From positions 1 to 64,000 of the IMG/VR virus record IMGVR_UViG_3300009151_000033: 64,000 bases of DNA. One strand, 5' to 3'. Below are positions 1 through 8,698 of this stretch, one piece after another. Every line of letters begins with the position of its first letter. Position 1 is the first letter of the stretch. The translations under genes were made by a program, and so were the position numbers. The notes below the pieces were generated by a model. It was not told the DNA's origin, searched no databases, and was given only the letters and a program-made list of their open reading frames with translations. Source of the stretch: a virus.

Positions 1-948
1 CATCTTCATCCTTGAAGATGCACAAATATTTAGGTAGTCGATGTAAATAATATCAGGAACAAAATTCTTTTTAATCTTTAATTCCTGAATAAGATGCCGA
101 AAATGTGCAGTAGAGCCTGCTCCGGTAGGATATTCCTTGATGATCAATTTGCCTTTTACTTTATTTTTTACTTTTGCGATCTTTTTTTCATAAGAATCGC
201 GAGGCAATTCGGCAAGTTCATCGACAGCAATGTTCATCAAATTGGCATCGATCCGCTCGGCGATTCTTTCTTCTGCCATTTCCATAGTAATATAAAGTAC
301 ATTATATCCTTCCAATAAATTAGCTGATGCCATATGTGTCATACACATGGTCTTACCTACGCCAGTGGAAGCAAGGATAATGTTCAACGTCTTGCGAGGC
401 ACTCCACCTCGCGTTACACGATTGAACCAATCCAAATCAAACGGAATCTTTGTTTCTTTTTTATGATAAAAATCATATCTGTCTTCAAAATTTTCAATGA
501 AGTCATGTCCGACATTACTATCAAAAGAAACAGCAAGAGCTTCGGTTAAAATCGTAGGAATAGATCCTTTATCCCGTGTCTTATCTTTGCCGCCATGGAT
601 TGCAATACTTTCCATGAGTGCATTTTTAATTGCTTGTTGCTGACAGAATTGTTCTGTATTTTCTAACAACCAGTCTTTATTTGTCAGAGGATCATGATTT
701 AATTCGTCGATTAATATGTTCGCATCTTTGAACGTCGATTCATTGAGACCTGATTTATTTTCGAGGTCAATGGAAAGTGCCTCCTTCGAAGGAGGCACAC
801 CATATTTTTCAGTATAGGCATCGATCAGTCCAAAAATAACTTTGTGTTCGGATTCGTCGAAATAATCTTCTTTAACGAAAGGAAGTACTTTTCGTGCGTA
901 TTCTTTATCAAAAAGAAGGGCTGATAGGATTGTATTTTCTATTGACAT
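1..948 (-). CDS. 41: Replicative DNA helicase gp41 (DnaB family), 3'-truncated by window edge
   Basis: Hexameric 5'-3' helicase that unwinds DNA at the phage fork with the gp43 polymerase. The first 316 residues are in the window and the frame runs off at position 1. The N-terminal DnaB-like domain is followed by a RecA-fold core with Walker A ASTGVGKT at residues 193-200 and a Walker B-type strand (IIYIDYL) near residue 301. ATG at 948 follows GGAG with a 7-base spacer. It is the last gene seen of a 43-uvsX-41 run, as in T4, but without a gp40 gene between uvsX and 41. It has its own sigma70-like promoter upstream. Assignment rests on motifs and order; the C-terminal part is not visible. Confidence 0.93.
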   Translation of the reverse strand, partial: MSIENTILSALLFDKEYARKVLPFVKEDYFDESEHKVIFGLIDAYTEKYGVPPSKEALSIDLENKSGLNESTFKDANILIDELNHDPLTNKDWLLENTEQFCQQQAIKNALMESIAIHGGKDKTRDKGSIPTILTEALAVSFDSNVGHDFIENFEDRYDFYHKKETKIPFDLDWFNRVTRGGVPRKTLNIILASTGVGKTMCMTHMASANLLEGYNVLYITMEMAEERIAERIDANLMNIAVDELAELPRDSYEKKIAKVKNKVKGKLIIKEYPTGAGSTAHFRHLIQELKIKKNFVPDIIYIDYLNICASSRMKM

Positions 949-970
949 AATTTTCTCCTATTATCTTGTC

Positions 971-999
971 AGTGTACGACTAAATTAGGCGAATGTCAA
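971..999 (-). promoter_or_regulatory. sigma70-like promoter for gene 41
   Basis: Read on the minus strand: -35 TTGACA (999-994, perfect), 17-base spacer, -10 TACACT (976-971), ending 22 bases before the gene 41 ATG. It lies in the 54-base gap after uvsX. Host RNA polymerase would be expected to use it early or in middle infection. Confidence 0.7.
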
Positions 1000-1002
1000 T
1001 AG

Positions 1003-2040
1003 TTATTCTTCGTCATCCTGAATCAAAGTTCCACCAGAAACACTAAACTTGTCAGTAACAAATTTTTGGAAATCAGGATTGGCAAGAATAGGTTCCCAAA
1101 ATTCTTTATTTGTCATCAGATCAGCTTCGCGATAGTTTTTCGAAACTTCGCCCGTTTCAGGATCGACCGAGCAATACCAACCTTGCTTTGGCTTTGTTAC
1201 GAATCCAGCTTCTAGACCTAAATCCAATAGACCAGAATACCGAGCGATGCCTTTATCGTAAGTAATTTGAAAAGTAAATTTTGACTTTTCTTTTACAAAC
1301 CTAGACTTTTCGATATTGATCGTAAAGTTCCAACCTAAAAGTTCTTTGCCATCTTTTTCTTGTGCTTTACCAATAATGAAAACTTGGTTTGCGGAATACA
1401 TGCCGCCGGTTCCACCAGACATAATCGACTTTGAATACATTTCCATAGTCTGATAGGTGTGATTAATTGCAATACAAGGAATATCTTTGATAGTCAAATG
1501 TGGAGTGACAATTCTCCAAAGTGATTTCATGACTTTGGCGCGGGACATATCAGCAACTGATTTTTCATCCATTGCGTCTTCGACTTCTTTCTTCGAAGCC
1601 AAATTACCAACCGAGTCAATAAAAATAATTACTTTATCGCCTTTTTTAATTTCGTCTAGACGCTTCGAAATATCGAATTTAAGTTGTTCGAGATGTTCGA
1701 TAGGAATATGAATAACTCTTGAAGTATCGATACCATTTGCTTCGATATAATCAGGAGTAATACCAAATTCAGAGTCATAAAACAAACATACGGCATCTGG
1801 ATGCTTTTTCATATAAGCAGCAACCATGATTAGGCCTAGTAGTGACTTGAAGTGCTTTGATGGTCCGGCAAGGAAAGTAAGTCCGGCCGCGAGGCCTCCG
1901 TCGAGGTGGCCAGAAAGTGCAGTATCGATAATGGGAATGCCGGTAGAGGCTTGTTCTTTTTCTCCGAAAAATGGAGAAGATGCTAGTACATGGGCCTGCT
2001 TGATTGAGCCTGCGCCAGATAGACGGTCGAGTAATGACAT
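1003..2040 (-). CDS. uvsX: UvsX RecA-like recombinase
   Basis: Strand-exchange protein that forms filaments on ssDNA for recombination-dependent replication, working with UvsY (19766-20200), gp46/47 and UvsW, all present here. 345 residues (T4 UvsX is about 390). Walker A is GPSKHFKS at residues 59-66, close to the T4 form with Phe before Lys; a Walker B strand (VIIFIDSVGNL) lies near residues 137-147. The acidic C-terminus ends in DDEE, as in RecA-family proteins. ATG at 2040 is preceded by AAAGGAA. It sits directly downstream of the polymerase gene. Confidence 0.95.
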   Translation of the reverse strand: MSLLDRLSGAGSIKQAHVLASSPFFGEKEQASTGIPIIDTALSGHLDGGLAAGLTFLAGPSKHFKSLLGLIMVAAYMKKHPDAVCLFYDSEFGITPDYIEANGIDTSRVIHIPIEHLEQLKFDISKRLDEIKKGDKVIIFIDSVGNLASKKEVEDAMDEKSVADMSRAKVMKSLWRIVTPHLTIKDIPCIAINHTYQTMEMYSKSIMSGGTGGMYSANQVFIIGKAQEKDGKELLGWNFTINIEKSRFVKEKSKFTFQITYDKGIARYSGLLDLGLEAGFVTKPKQGWYCSVDPETGEVSKNYREADLMTNKEFWEPILANPDFQKFVTDKFSVSGGTLIQDDEE

Positions 2041-2069
2041 GGTTAGTTCCTTTTGTTGATTGATTTATC

Positions 2070-2086
2070 CTGGGGAACTACCCCAG
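2070..2086. terminator. Short GC hairpin between gene 43 and uvsX
   Basis: Inverted repeat CTGGGG / CCCCAG with a 5-base loop, in the 55-base gap just after the polymerase stop codon. On the minus strand it is followed by GATAAATC, not a U-run, so it is at best a weak terminator or an RNA-stabilising 3' end. Confidence 0.4.
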
Positions 2087-2095
2087 CATACGTAT

Positions 2096-4588
2096 TTAGT
2101 CTTCGAAAAATGACTCAAGGGTGGAAATGTTCTCTGTTTTCCATCCAATCGCATCTGTAATATTCTTAATTGGAGCAAGAAATGCTTTATCGAATTGGGT
2201 ATCAAAATCAATAAATCTATGAATATTCAATTCATGAGGAAGATCACCAGGAGATGAAATTACATCTTCCTGGAATGTATTTGGTAATTTCATATAACAA
2301 AACTTAATTTTTTCGCCCTCTTTGATTGTTGGATATTTTGCGTCAAGTTTATTTTTTTTCAATAGATGGTTGTATACAATCGTTCCTCGTACGTGAATAG
2401 GAGTTCCGTCAGTATAAAGTTTCTGTGAAGTTCCAGACGAATATTTTGAGATACCATTTACTCCTCGTGGAAACGCAATATCTTCATATGGCATTTTCTT
2501 GAATTTTTCCCGGAAACCATCAATATAATCGATCAATTTTTGGTTTGACCCCAACATAATGATCTTCATACTCTCTTTGAGTTTTTCGCGACATGATGCT
2601 GGAGTTGAAGACCTAACGGCTTCTACGCCCTTGATGTAAAGTTTTGGTGTTTCGTATCTAAAGCCTTCACTGTCCCAAACATTCATGATATACTTCTTCT
2701 TCGCAAGGAAGATCGAAGTATCAGCGATATTTTCTCGCTTCATTTTCATTTGATTTACGTAAGAATTTGTATAATTCTTCAAGTTTTCAAATGATTTTTC
2801 TATGATTTTTTCTAACTTGTCTTCGCAAAAATGAGCAACAAAATCCACAATCTCGGGAGTATTTGTAAGCCCCGTCATATTTACAACTACGTCTAATGTA
2901 ACAAATACAGAATCGGTATCACAATAAACAACATATTGCTTGCCTTCTGTTTTTAGAATCTTATTCAAATACGCATCGATATCTTGCGCAACCCACTGAA
3001 TAGCAAGCTTGCCATGGATCGTGATGCCTTCAGCATAGTCATTTTGATAATAACGAAATGCTGGGTGACCGGTTGCGCCGAACAAACTGTTAAGAACAAT
3101 CTTTTTGACCAATTGTAGATTATGATATCTAGAGATATCCTTACTATTCTTTTGTTTTGCTTCTTTCAACTTTGCTTGATATGCTTTGCGTTCATCGTAC
3201 ATTTTCAGAACTAGTTTAGGAAAGATACCTTGTTCTGACTTATCCCAAAGTGCCCCATTTGCCGATAGAGCATAGTCGGCATCATGTAGTTTGTTCCATA
3301 AGCGTTCGTCAATATTGCCTTTCAATAGTTCATCAACATCCGGCATTTTTACTTTGCCCCGGAAAGTTTCAGGAGACATGTTATTCTGTACGATCAAACT
3401 CGGATATAGACTATTCACGTCGAAAGTGGCAACCCACTTGTGCATACCAACTCTAGGTTCGCGTACATATGCACCTTCAAATTTATCATCCTTTTTATAC
3501 CCACTTGGCATAGGAATGACAATCTTTTGATCAAGAAGATAATTATGAATGATGATATCCCATAGACGAATGCTGGTGAACATATCATCATATGTGATCT
3601 TGGCATCATAAGAAAGAGTCAAGCCGAGATCAAGTAGACCTAGCTTCTCTTCAAGCATATCGATCAGACGTACGTCGTGAATGTTATAATCGATATACTT
3701 TTGGTGATCTTTTCGATAAAACTCAGTAAGATTATCATATTCAGAATAATCAAGCTTATGTTCACCCAATTCAACAAATGCAATGTTTTCGAGCTTATAG
3801 CTTTCTTGTTGTACATATGTGAATTGCTTATAGACACGGAGATAATCAAGTACAGAAACACCCATGGGCCGGAAAGTCTGTTGTTCCTTGCCTTGGATTT
3901 CAATCAATTTTTCTTCTAGCATCCTCCAAGGGCTTAGGCGTTTGGCATAATCTTCACCAAGAATTCGTTTAATACGATTAATAAGATATGGAATATCGAA
4001 AAATTCAATATTCCATCCTGTGACGATATCTGGATCTACATTTTCCCAATATCCAATAAACTCCAACAATAGTTGCCGTTCATCAGCACATTTTTTATAA
4101 GTAACATTAGAATCAGTTACCTTATATGGCTTAAGCCCAAAGGTCATCATCTTACCTTTGAGTGAACATGTGATTGCTGTGATCGGTTGGTTAGCTAACT
4201 GGATATCAGGAAAACCATGATCTTCGCCTTCTTCGGGCGCACATTCGATATCAAGACCCAACTTACGGATCATATCCAGGTCATACTGGACTTCGCCTGG
4301 ATACTCATCATTAAGATATGCATAAAGGAATGAAGTAAGACCATAAATGGTCATTCCCTCAACACCAGAATAACTTTTTATGAAATTTTTGGCTTCTTTG
4401 ATATTATCAAAATCGATCTTATCGGCTTTGTGTCCGTCGAGTGACCGATATTCAGCCGAAGAATTTTTTGTGGAGACAAACAAATATGGTTTGTAATCTA
4501 CTCTCCGTTGGACTCTTTTACCATTATCATAGCCGCGAACAAAAATTGTATTTCCACGAATATTTACTTCTGTATAAAACTTCGCCAT
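2096..4588 (-). CDS. 43: Family B DNA polymerase gp43
   Basis: Replicative polymerase with 3'-5' proofreading. 830 residues (T4 gp43 is 898). Exonuclease: Exo I DIE at residues 113-115, Exo II GWNIEFFDIPYL, Exo III YNIHDVRLID. Polymerase: motif A DVNSLYPSLI, motif B KKIVLNSLFGATG, motif C YCDTDSV. The C-terminus ends ESFFED; T4-like polymerases bind the sliding clamp through a short C-terminal peptide with aromatic residues, so this is a candidate clamp-binding tail. One uninterrupted frame, with no intron or split. A near-consensus promoter lies upstream. Confidence 0.97.
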   Translation of the reverse strand: MAKFYTEVNIRGNTIFVRGYDNGKRVQRRVDYKPYLFVSTKNSSAEYRSLDGHKADKIDFDNIKEAKNFIKSYSGVEGMTIYGLTSFLYAYLNDEYPGEVQYDLDMIRKLGLDIECAPEEGEDHGFPDIQLANQPITAITCSLKGKMMTFGLKPYKVTDSNVTYKKCADERQLLLEFIGYWENVDPDIVTGWNIEFFDIPYLINRIKRILGEDYAKRLSPWRMLEEKLIEIQGKEQQTFRPMGVSVLDYLRVYKQFTYVQQESYKLENIAFVELGEHKLDYSEYDNLTEFYRKDHQKYIDYNIHDVRLIDMLEEKLGLLDLGLTLSYDAKITYDDMFTSIRLWDIIIHNYLLDQKIVIPMPSGYKKDDKFEGAYVREPRVGMHKWVATFDVNSLYPSLIVQNNMSPETFRGKVKMPDVDELLKGNIDERLWNKLHDADYALSANGALWDKSEQGIFPKLVLKMYDERKAYQAKLKEAKQKNSKDISRYHNLQLVKKIVLNSLFGATGHPAFRYYQNDYAEGITIHGKLAIQWVAQDIDAYLNKILKTEGKQYVVYCDTDSVFVTLDVVVNMTGLTNTPEIVDFVAHFCEDKLEKIIEKSFENLKNYTNSYVNQMKMKRENIADTSIFLAKKKYIMNVWDSEGFRYETPKLYIKGVEAVRSSTPASCREKLKESMKIIMLGSNQKLIDYIDGFREKFKKMPYEDIAFPRGVNGISKYSSGTSQKLYTDGTPIHVRGTIVYNHLLKKNKLDAKYPTIKEGEKIKFCYMKLPNTFQEDVISSPGDLPHELNIHRFIDFDTQFDKAFLAPIKNITDAIGWKTENISTLESFFED

Positions 4589-4613
4589 TTATCCTCCGCT
4601 AAAAACATAATAT

Positions 4614-4642
4614 ACTATAGCACAACCCTTAAAAGTTGTCAA
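4614..4642 (-). promoter_or_regulatory. Strong sigma70-like promoter for gene 43
   Basis: Minus strand: -35 TTGACA (4642-4637), 17-base spacer, -10 TATAGT (4619-4614), five of six consensus bases. It fills the 62-base gap upstream of the polymerase gene and is the best sigma70 match in the window. Confidence 0.78.
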
Positions 4643-4650
4643 GCGAAGTT

Positions 4651-5031
4651 TTATTTTACTGGATATACGATTGGCTTAAGATCTGGAGGAGAATAATTTT
4701 CACCTTTTTGGATTTTACCATCTTCTCTGCGTTTTACTGTGCCATCTGGCTGAAGTTTGCTCATGTTTGATCTATGTACTTCAGAAAAACATTCATCAAT
4801 ATTAATTCCAAATGTGGCCGCGGCACCATAAGTCACATATAAGATATCAGTAAGTGCATCGGCGACTTCAATCATATCTTTATCTTTAATTGCATCCTTT
4901 AGTTCATTTAACTCTTCGACAATAAGAGCAATACGCAACTTAATTACTTCTTTCGAAGGCCAAGTTGCTTCTGTAGGATCTTTTTGTCCAAAAATAGCAT
5001 GAAAGGTTTTTACTTTTTCAAAATTTGACAT
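4651..5031 (-). CDS. MazG-like nucleotide pyrophosphohydrolase
   Basis: 126-residue all-alpha NTP-PPase of the MazG/PRA-PH superfamily, which cleaves (d)NTPs to NMP and PPi in nucleotide-pool control. The metal-binding pattern is visible as EELNEL (about residues 48-53) followed by EVADALTDILY (about 70-80), i.e. EExxE then ExxxD spacing. The C-terminal SNMSKL segment is typical of phage single-domain members. It sits 6 bases downstream of regA and 9 bases after the gene 43 promoter region, so it is the end of the clamp-loader operon. The substrate is unknown. Confidence 0.8.
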   Translation of the reverse strand: MSNFEKVKTFHAIFGQKDPTEATWPSKEVIKLRIALIVEELNELKDAIKDKDMIEVADALTDILYVTYGAAATFGINIDECFSEVHRSNMSKLQPDGTVKRREDGKIQKGENYSPPDLKPIVYPVK

Positions 5032-5037
5032 AATATA

Positions 5038-5454
5038 TTACCTTTTTGATTTGTCACCACCTGAAATTTGATATTTTGCGATCAATTCCCAATCTGGTTT
5101 TTCTTTGTACGGAAGAATTTTAATTTGAGAAATAGGGGCAATTGGCTCATCATCTTCTATAGGATCAATGATATTCACTAGACCCCATTCAGATAAAAGT
5201 TTTACAATTGTATTTCTACGGGCGACGTCATTTTCTGAAAAATCAGAATCTTTGCCGTCGAGAATGAAAAGTTCTTTAAAATGCAAAATTACATATCTGC
5301 CTTGCTTATGTAAAATATGGCAAGATTGATATAACGTTTTGCTTTTTTTGGATGCAACGCCAATTCGCGTCAATGTTTCTTTTACCTTGAGAAACGCATC
5401 ACGGTCATTAAGGGTGACTTCTACACCAACTCCACTGAATAAATCATCGTCCAT
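5038..5454 (-). CDS. regA: RegA translational repressor
   Basis: Small RNA-binding protein which in T4 represses early mRNAs, including its own and those of 44, 62 and 45, by covering their start regions. 138 residues (T4 122). The block from LKVKETLTR to LYQSCHIL is nearly identical to T4 RegA as I know it, as is HFKEL; the extra length is a short N-terminal extension and a loop near residue 100. ATG at 5454 overlaps the end of gp62 by 11 bases. The order 45-44-62-regA-43 matches T4 apart from the accessory block between 45 and 44. Confidence 0.94.
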   Translation of the reverse strand: MDDDLFSGVGVEVTLNDRDAFLKVKETLTRIGVASKKSKTLYQSCHILHKQGRYVILHFKELFILDGKDSDFSENDVARRNTIVKLLSEWGLVNIIDPIEDDEPIAPISQIKILPYKEKPDWELIAKYQISGGDKSKR

Positions 5455-5911
5455 TTCTTACTCCACCCTTTGCGAGCTTTTTTTCTATAGTTACAATTTG
5501 ATCATCGGTCAAAAGAGACAGTGCCTCTTGTGCGCGCTTGTCGTTGTATTTATAGAATTCTTTTACCGAGTCAATAGACTCTGGTTGTTCGCGTTTGGGT
5601 AGTTTAATGAAGTTAGGTCTTTGTTTACGTATAGAATTGAAATAATAATCGAATTGCATTTTCTTCGATATATTATAATTTCTATTCATTTCATTAGCAT
5701 AAAATACTGTACCAACGAAAAAAGAAAAATGTTGATTTGTAAAATATGCATTATATTCTTTTTCGGCTGCCTCAGTATCTACAGATTCATTGATTAAATG
5801 CTTATGTTGATAGATCGCATTCGTATAATCCCATGGCTTAGCCTTTTCAACTTTTGCTGTTTCTTGTATTTCGACCTTTTGTTTTTCTTCCCCAAATAAT
5901 GTATTGATCAT
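5444..5911 (-). CDS. 62: Clamp loader small subunit gp62
   Basis: Partner of gp44 in the complex that loads the gp45 clamp. 155 residues, shorter than T4 gp62 (187). No enzymatic motif, as expected for this subunit; the identity rests on position directly after gp44, the ATGA start/stop overlap (the same coupling as in T4) and an alpha-helical, Lys/Tyr-rich composition. The N-terminal third (about residues 8-30) is charged and low complexity. Confidence 0.85.
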   Translation of the reverse strand: MINTLFGEEKQKVEIQETAKVEKAKPWDYTNAIYQHKHLINESVDTEAAEKEYNAYFTNQHFSFFVGTVFYANEMNRNYNISKKMQFDYYFNSIRKQRPNFIKLPKREQPESIDSVKEFYKYNDKRAQEALSLLTDDQIVTIEKKLAKGGVRNGR

Positions 5912-6861
5912 AGATATTCTGCATCATGCATAATTTGAAGAAGTGCCGCGGCAGTATTGATATCTTGATTTACCACAAAAGCAGACTGATATTCATACTG
6001 TGCAATATGCAGAACAATTTGAGGAATCGATCTGGGTGTCAAAAACAAACCAAGCCGGTCGTAAATATTCTTAAATAGAGCAGAAGGATTATCTTGTGGA
6101 TTTTCAGCAATCCATCGGCGCACACTGATAAAATCTTTGTTCTTCATAAACTTTATCAGAGTTTCAATCGATTCGTCGCTCAGTGACGCCAAAACACCAC
6201 TGTCAATTCTGCCATTCGCAGAATATCTTTGTAGTTCATTGATGACTCTGCGCCAATCAGGATAATATGATGTAATCAATGACGCAACCGAGGCTTTGTC
6301 ATATTCGATTTTTTCTAATACTAAAATCTCACATACACGATTCAAAAACTTGGCTGCGATAACAGCCAATTCTTTTTTATTGAAGTTAAAATCAATAACC
6401 GAACACCGTGAATGTAGAGGCGAAATAATTCTGTTCTTGAAATTACAGGTCAGAATAAATCCGCAATTCTTGGAAAATTCTTCCATGAAATTACGCAAGG
6501 CCGGTTGAACTGCATGGCTCAAATGGTCGGCTTCGTCTAGAATAATATACTTACGCCCGCCCTTGAACGATACGGTCGATGCATAATTCTTAATATGCGT
6601 TCTAAGAACATCGATGCCGTTATCCATGGATGCGTTAATGATAATATAATCACACCCGATTTCTTCCAATAGGGCCCTCGCGACAGTGGTCTTACCGATG
6701 CCGGCACCACCAGCCAAAATCAAATTTGGCACATTCTTCTGGAGAACAAATTCCCGGAAAGTAGCTTTTAGACTTTCCGGGAGAATAGTTTCTTCAATGG
6801 TTTTAGGACGATACTTTTCTACCCACAGAAATTCATCTGCGTTCGAAATTGTTACAGTCAT
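5908..6861 (-). CDS. 44: Clamp loader large subunit gp44 (AAA+ ATPase)
   Basis: ATP-driven motor of the clamp loader, opening and closing gp45 around primed DNA. 317 residues (T4 319). Starts with the family's WVEKYRPKTIEE segment (about residues 13-24); Walker A GGAGIGKT at 51-58; Walker B ILDEADHL near 106-113; arginine-finger motif HSRC near 150. The gp62 start overlaps its stop, so the two are translationally coupled. Confidence 0.96.
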   Translation of the reverse strand: MTVTISNADEFLWVEKYRPKTIEETILPESLKATFREFVLQKNVPNLILAGGAGIGKTTVARALLEEIGCDYIIINASMDNGIDVLRTHIKNYASTVSFKGGRKYIILDEADHLSHAVQPALRNFMEEFSKNCGFILTCNFKNRIISPLHSRCSVIDFNFNKKELAVIAAKFLNRVCEILVLEKIEYDKASVASLITSYYPDWRRVINELQRYSANGRIDSGVLASLSDESIETLIKFMKNKDFISVRRWIAENPQDNPSALFKNIYDRLGLFLTPRSIPQIVLHIAQYEYQSAFVVNQDINTAAALLQIMHDAEYL

Positions 6862-6870
6862 TTTATCTCC

Positions 6871-7332
6871 TTAATATCTCACATGATAAACATAATCAAA
6901 ACCTTCTTCAACAGAAGGTATTTCAAGGTCGTGCAACATATTGTAATAAATGTGCGACGGGATAATTTTATCTGTCCGCAATTCATTCACTTGTTCCAAT
7001 GAAAACTTGGATTCAAAGTAATATGCATCACATTTATATCCAGCATCCAAGAAAGGCTTAAGCTTTTTGGCCCGAGTCTTTCTGGTTACGTTAGTTTGGT
7101 CAAAGATGACATTCATCTTTGCTGACAATGCATCCTTAATACTATTTTCCATGGCGGTTGTTGCACGACCGATGGCATCTTTGAATGCCTCAGTATATGA
7201 GATGGAATTGCTCATGGCAACCCTATCAATGTAATCATCTGTGCTCAAAACAATAAAATTGTCGTGATGCAACTTTCTCCAGGTCGACTTACCCGAACCA
7301 GGAATACCAACTAACATGATCAACTTAGGCAT
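6871..7332 (-). CDS. 5'-polynucleotide kinase-like P-loop kinase (kinase domain only)
   Basis: P-loop phosphotransferase related to the 5'-OH kinase half of T4 Pnkp. 153 residues. Walker A GIPGSGKST at 9-17; STDDY near 30-34 matches the substrate-binding DDY of the Pnkp kinase domain; DQTNVTRKTR near 78-87 matches the T4 DTNLNPERR element. T4 Pnkp (301 residues) has a C-terminal 3'-phosphatase that is absent here. The gene is 2 bases downstream of an Rnl1-type ligase, which supports an RNA-repair role. A general nucleotide kinase is the alternative. Confidence 0.82.
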   Translation of the reverse strand: MPKLIMLVGIPGSGKSTWRKLHHDNFIVLSTDDYIDRVAMSNSISYTEAFKDAIGRATTAMENSIKDALSAKMNVIFDQTNVTRKTRAKKLKPFLDAGYKCDAYYFESKFSLEQVNELRTDKIIPSHIYYNMLHDLEIPSVEEGFDYVYHVRY

Positions 7333-7334
7333 AA

Positions 7335-8474
7335 TTAAAATCCAATCGTCTTTCTAATTTCGTCAAATTTGGCACCAGATGTCATATTCTTTTTTACCAG
7401 GTCGATAAAAAATTGAGACACTTCAGATTTAAGAAGAGTTTGTTCATCCCAAAACTTGAAAATGGCCGCACGAATGGCAGGATTAAACTTATTATCCAGG
7501 GCGAACATTTTACGGGTAACATTATCGACCCTCATACTTTTCAGTTCGAACATGACAATTTCTGTAGATTTCGCAACTGCACCAAGAAAATTTCTTTCGA
7601 GGGCCCGGATTCTGTCTACATCTTCGTCAGGAAGAATAGGCAACAGGTCATCGATTTCGTTTTCTAAAATGCATTCGAGGGTCCGTCGGTCATCAGAAAT
7701 TTTGTCCTTGGCACGATGAATCCGGACATACCAATCAGATTTCATTTTGACCATGTCGCCATTATGGAATTGAATAACAACACCTTCGGCGTCTTCAAGA
7801 TTGCGAATATATTCCAAAAGTTCTGAAGAACTATAATCAAGGGAAGACCAAGTTTTGACAGTAGGAATACTACGGAAAGAAGCCAATCTTTCTACATTTT
7901 GTCTTGGCCAATACTTACCTGTCACATTTTCTCGAATGTGAAGTAGTATCAGGTTGTCTTCTGGATGATTAATTACAATTCTCTGCTGGTTCGAACACCA
8001 CTCAAAAATTGGTGTGCAATTGATCGAAATCAGAAACTTTGCCAAATCTTGATATTCCGGTCTAGTGGCCACGAATTCTTCGGCCTGCATTGAAACACCA
8101 GTTACGCCCATCTTCGTACCCCATCGGATATGGTCGCCGATCTTGATAGGAGTGATCATGGAACCGTCAAGCTTATCCATAACATAAAACTCTTCATGCC
8201 ATGGCAAAGCAGACAGCTTGGTTTCATCCCGTTCATTTACGTTAAAAAACTTATGAAGGCGACGAGCCAAAATCTTGCCGGTTTCCGAACAAAAAATAAT
8301 ACCTCGCAGCTCGCGAAGGATCCCTGCATCCTTATGGATGCGATCAGGAAAAGTATCTTGCAAGGCGACCATATAATTGACCACCTTATAGCCTTCTCTC
8401 TCGGCTACGATAAATTCATCCCGGGCTTTGATAGCCGACAAAACGTCGTCGATATGATTAATTTCAGGAAACAT
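7335..8474 (-). CDS. rnlA: RNA ligase 1 (T4 Rnl1 family)
   Basis: ATP-dependent ligase sealing 3'-OH/5'-PO4 RNA ends; T4 Rnl1 repairs anticodon-cleaved tRNA with Pnkp. 379 residues (T4 374). Nucleotidyltransferase motif I KLDGS with lysine 101; upstream RELRGIIF and KFFNVNE match the Rnl1 N-terminal sequence; motif IIIa-like FEWCSNQQRIV; motif IV EGVVIQF; motif V MVKMKSDWYV. The C-terminal helical domain, thought to give tRNA specificity in T4, is full length. Own promoter at 8496-8523; the kinase follows directly. Confidence 0.94.
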   Translation of the reverse strand: MFPEINHIDDVLSAIKARDEFIVAEREGYKVVNYMVALQDTFPDRIHKDAGILRELRGIIFCSETGKILARRLHKFFNVNERDETKLSALPWHEEFYVMDKLDGSMITPIKIGDHIRWGTKMGVTGVSMQAEEFVATRPEYQDLAKFLISINCTPIFEWCSNQQRIVINHPEDNLILLHIRENVTGKYWPRQNVERLASFRSIPTVKTWSSLDYSSSELLEYIRNLEDAEGVVIQFHNGDMVKMKSDWYVRIHRAKDKISDDRRTLECILENEIDDLLPILPDEDVDRIRALERNFLGAVAKSTEIVMFELKSMRVDNVTRKMFALDNKFNPAIRAAIFKFWDEQTLLKSEVSQFFIDLVKKNMTSGAKFDEIRKTIGF

Positions 8475-8495
8475 TTTGACCTCTCATTTGATCCC

Positions 8496-8523
8496 ACCAT
8501 ACGTGGTCTGGAAGGAATGGCAA
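8496..8523 (-). promoter_or_regulatory. sigma70-like promoter (GGTTGCC class) for the RNA ligase
   Basis: Minus strand: A-run, GGTTGCCA with -35 TTGCCA (8523-8518), 16-base spacer, -10 TATGGT (8501-8496), 22 bases before the ligase ATG. It shares its -35 box and spacer length with the promoters before gene 45 and gene 55. Confidence 0.6.
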
Positions 8524-8524
8524 C

Positions 8525-8698
8525 CTATTTTTTTCGACCGAGATCGAATCCGTCTAAGACGCCTTGACCATATGCAGTTTTTAGCCATAAGATAATATAT
8601 TTCGATTCACTTTCGGTTAATGTAGGAAGGCCGTCAAAAAATCTTTCTGACCTGAATCCAAAACCTTCTTCGCCATCAAACCAGTCTTCAAAAGTCAT
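8525..8698 (-). CDS. Small phage protein, 57 residues, unknown function
   Basis: Starts MTFEDWFDGEEGFG; ATG at 8698 overlaps the stop of the phosphoesterase gene (ATGA), and SD-like GGGAAAAGAA lies just upstream. Acidic N-terminal half, then a helix-like WLKTAYGQGVLDG segment and a basic RKK end. No family recognised. Tight coupling and coding-like composition support it as real; it is the last gene before the ligase promoter. Confidence 0.65.
   Translation of the reverse strand: MTFEDWFDGEEGFGFRSERFFDGLPTLTESESKYIILWLKTAYGQGVLDGFDLGRKK

Noticed and set aside
2093-2100. ACTAAATA as a late promoter for uvsX
   Set aside because: It is the gene 43 stop region (GAC TAA ATA), lies 53 bases away with a hairpin between, and uvsX is not expected to be late.
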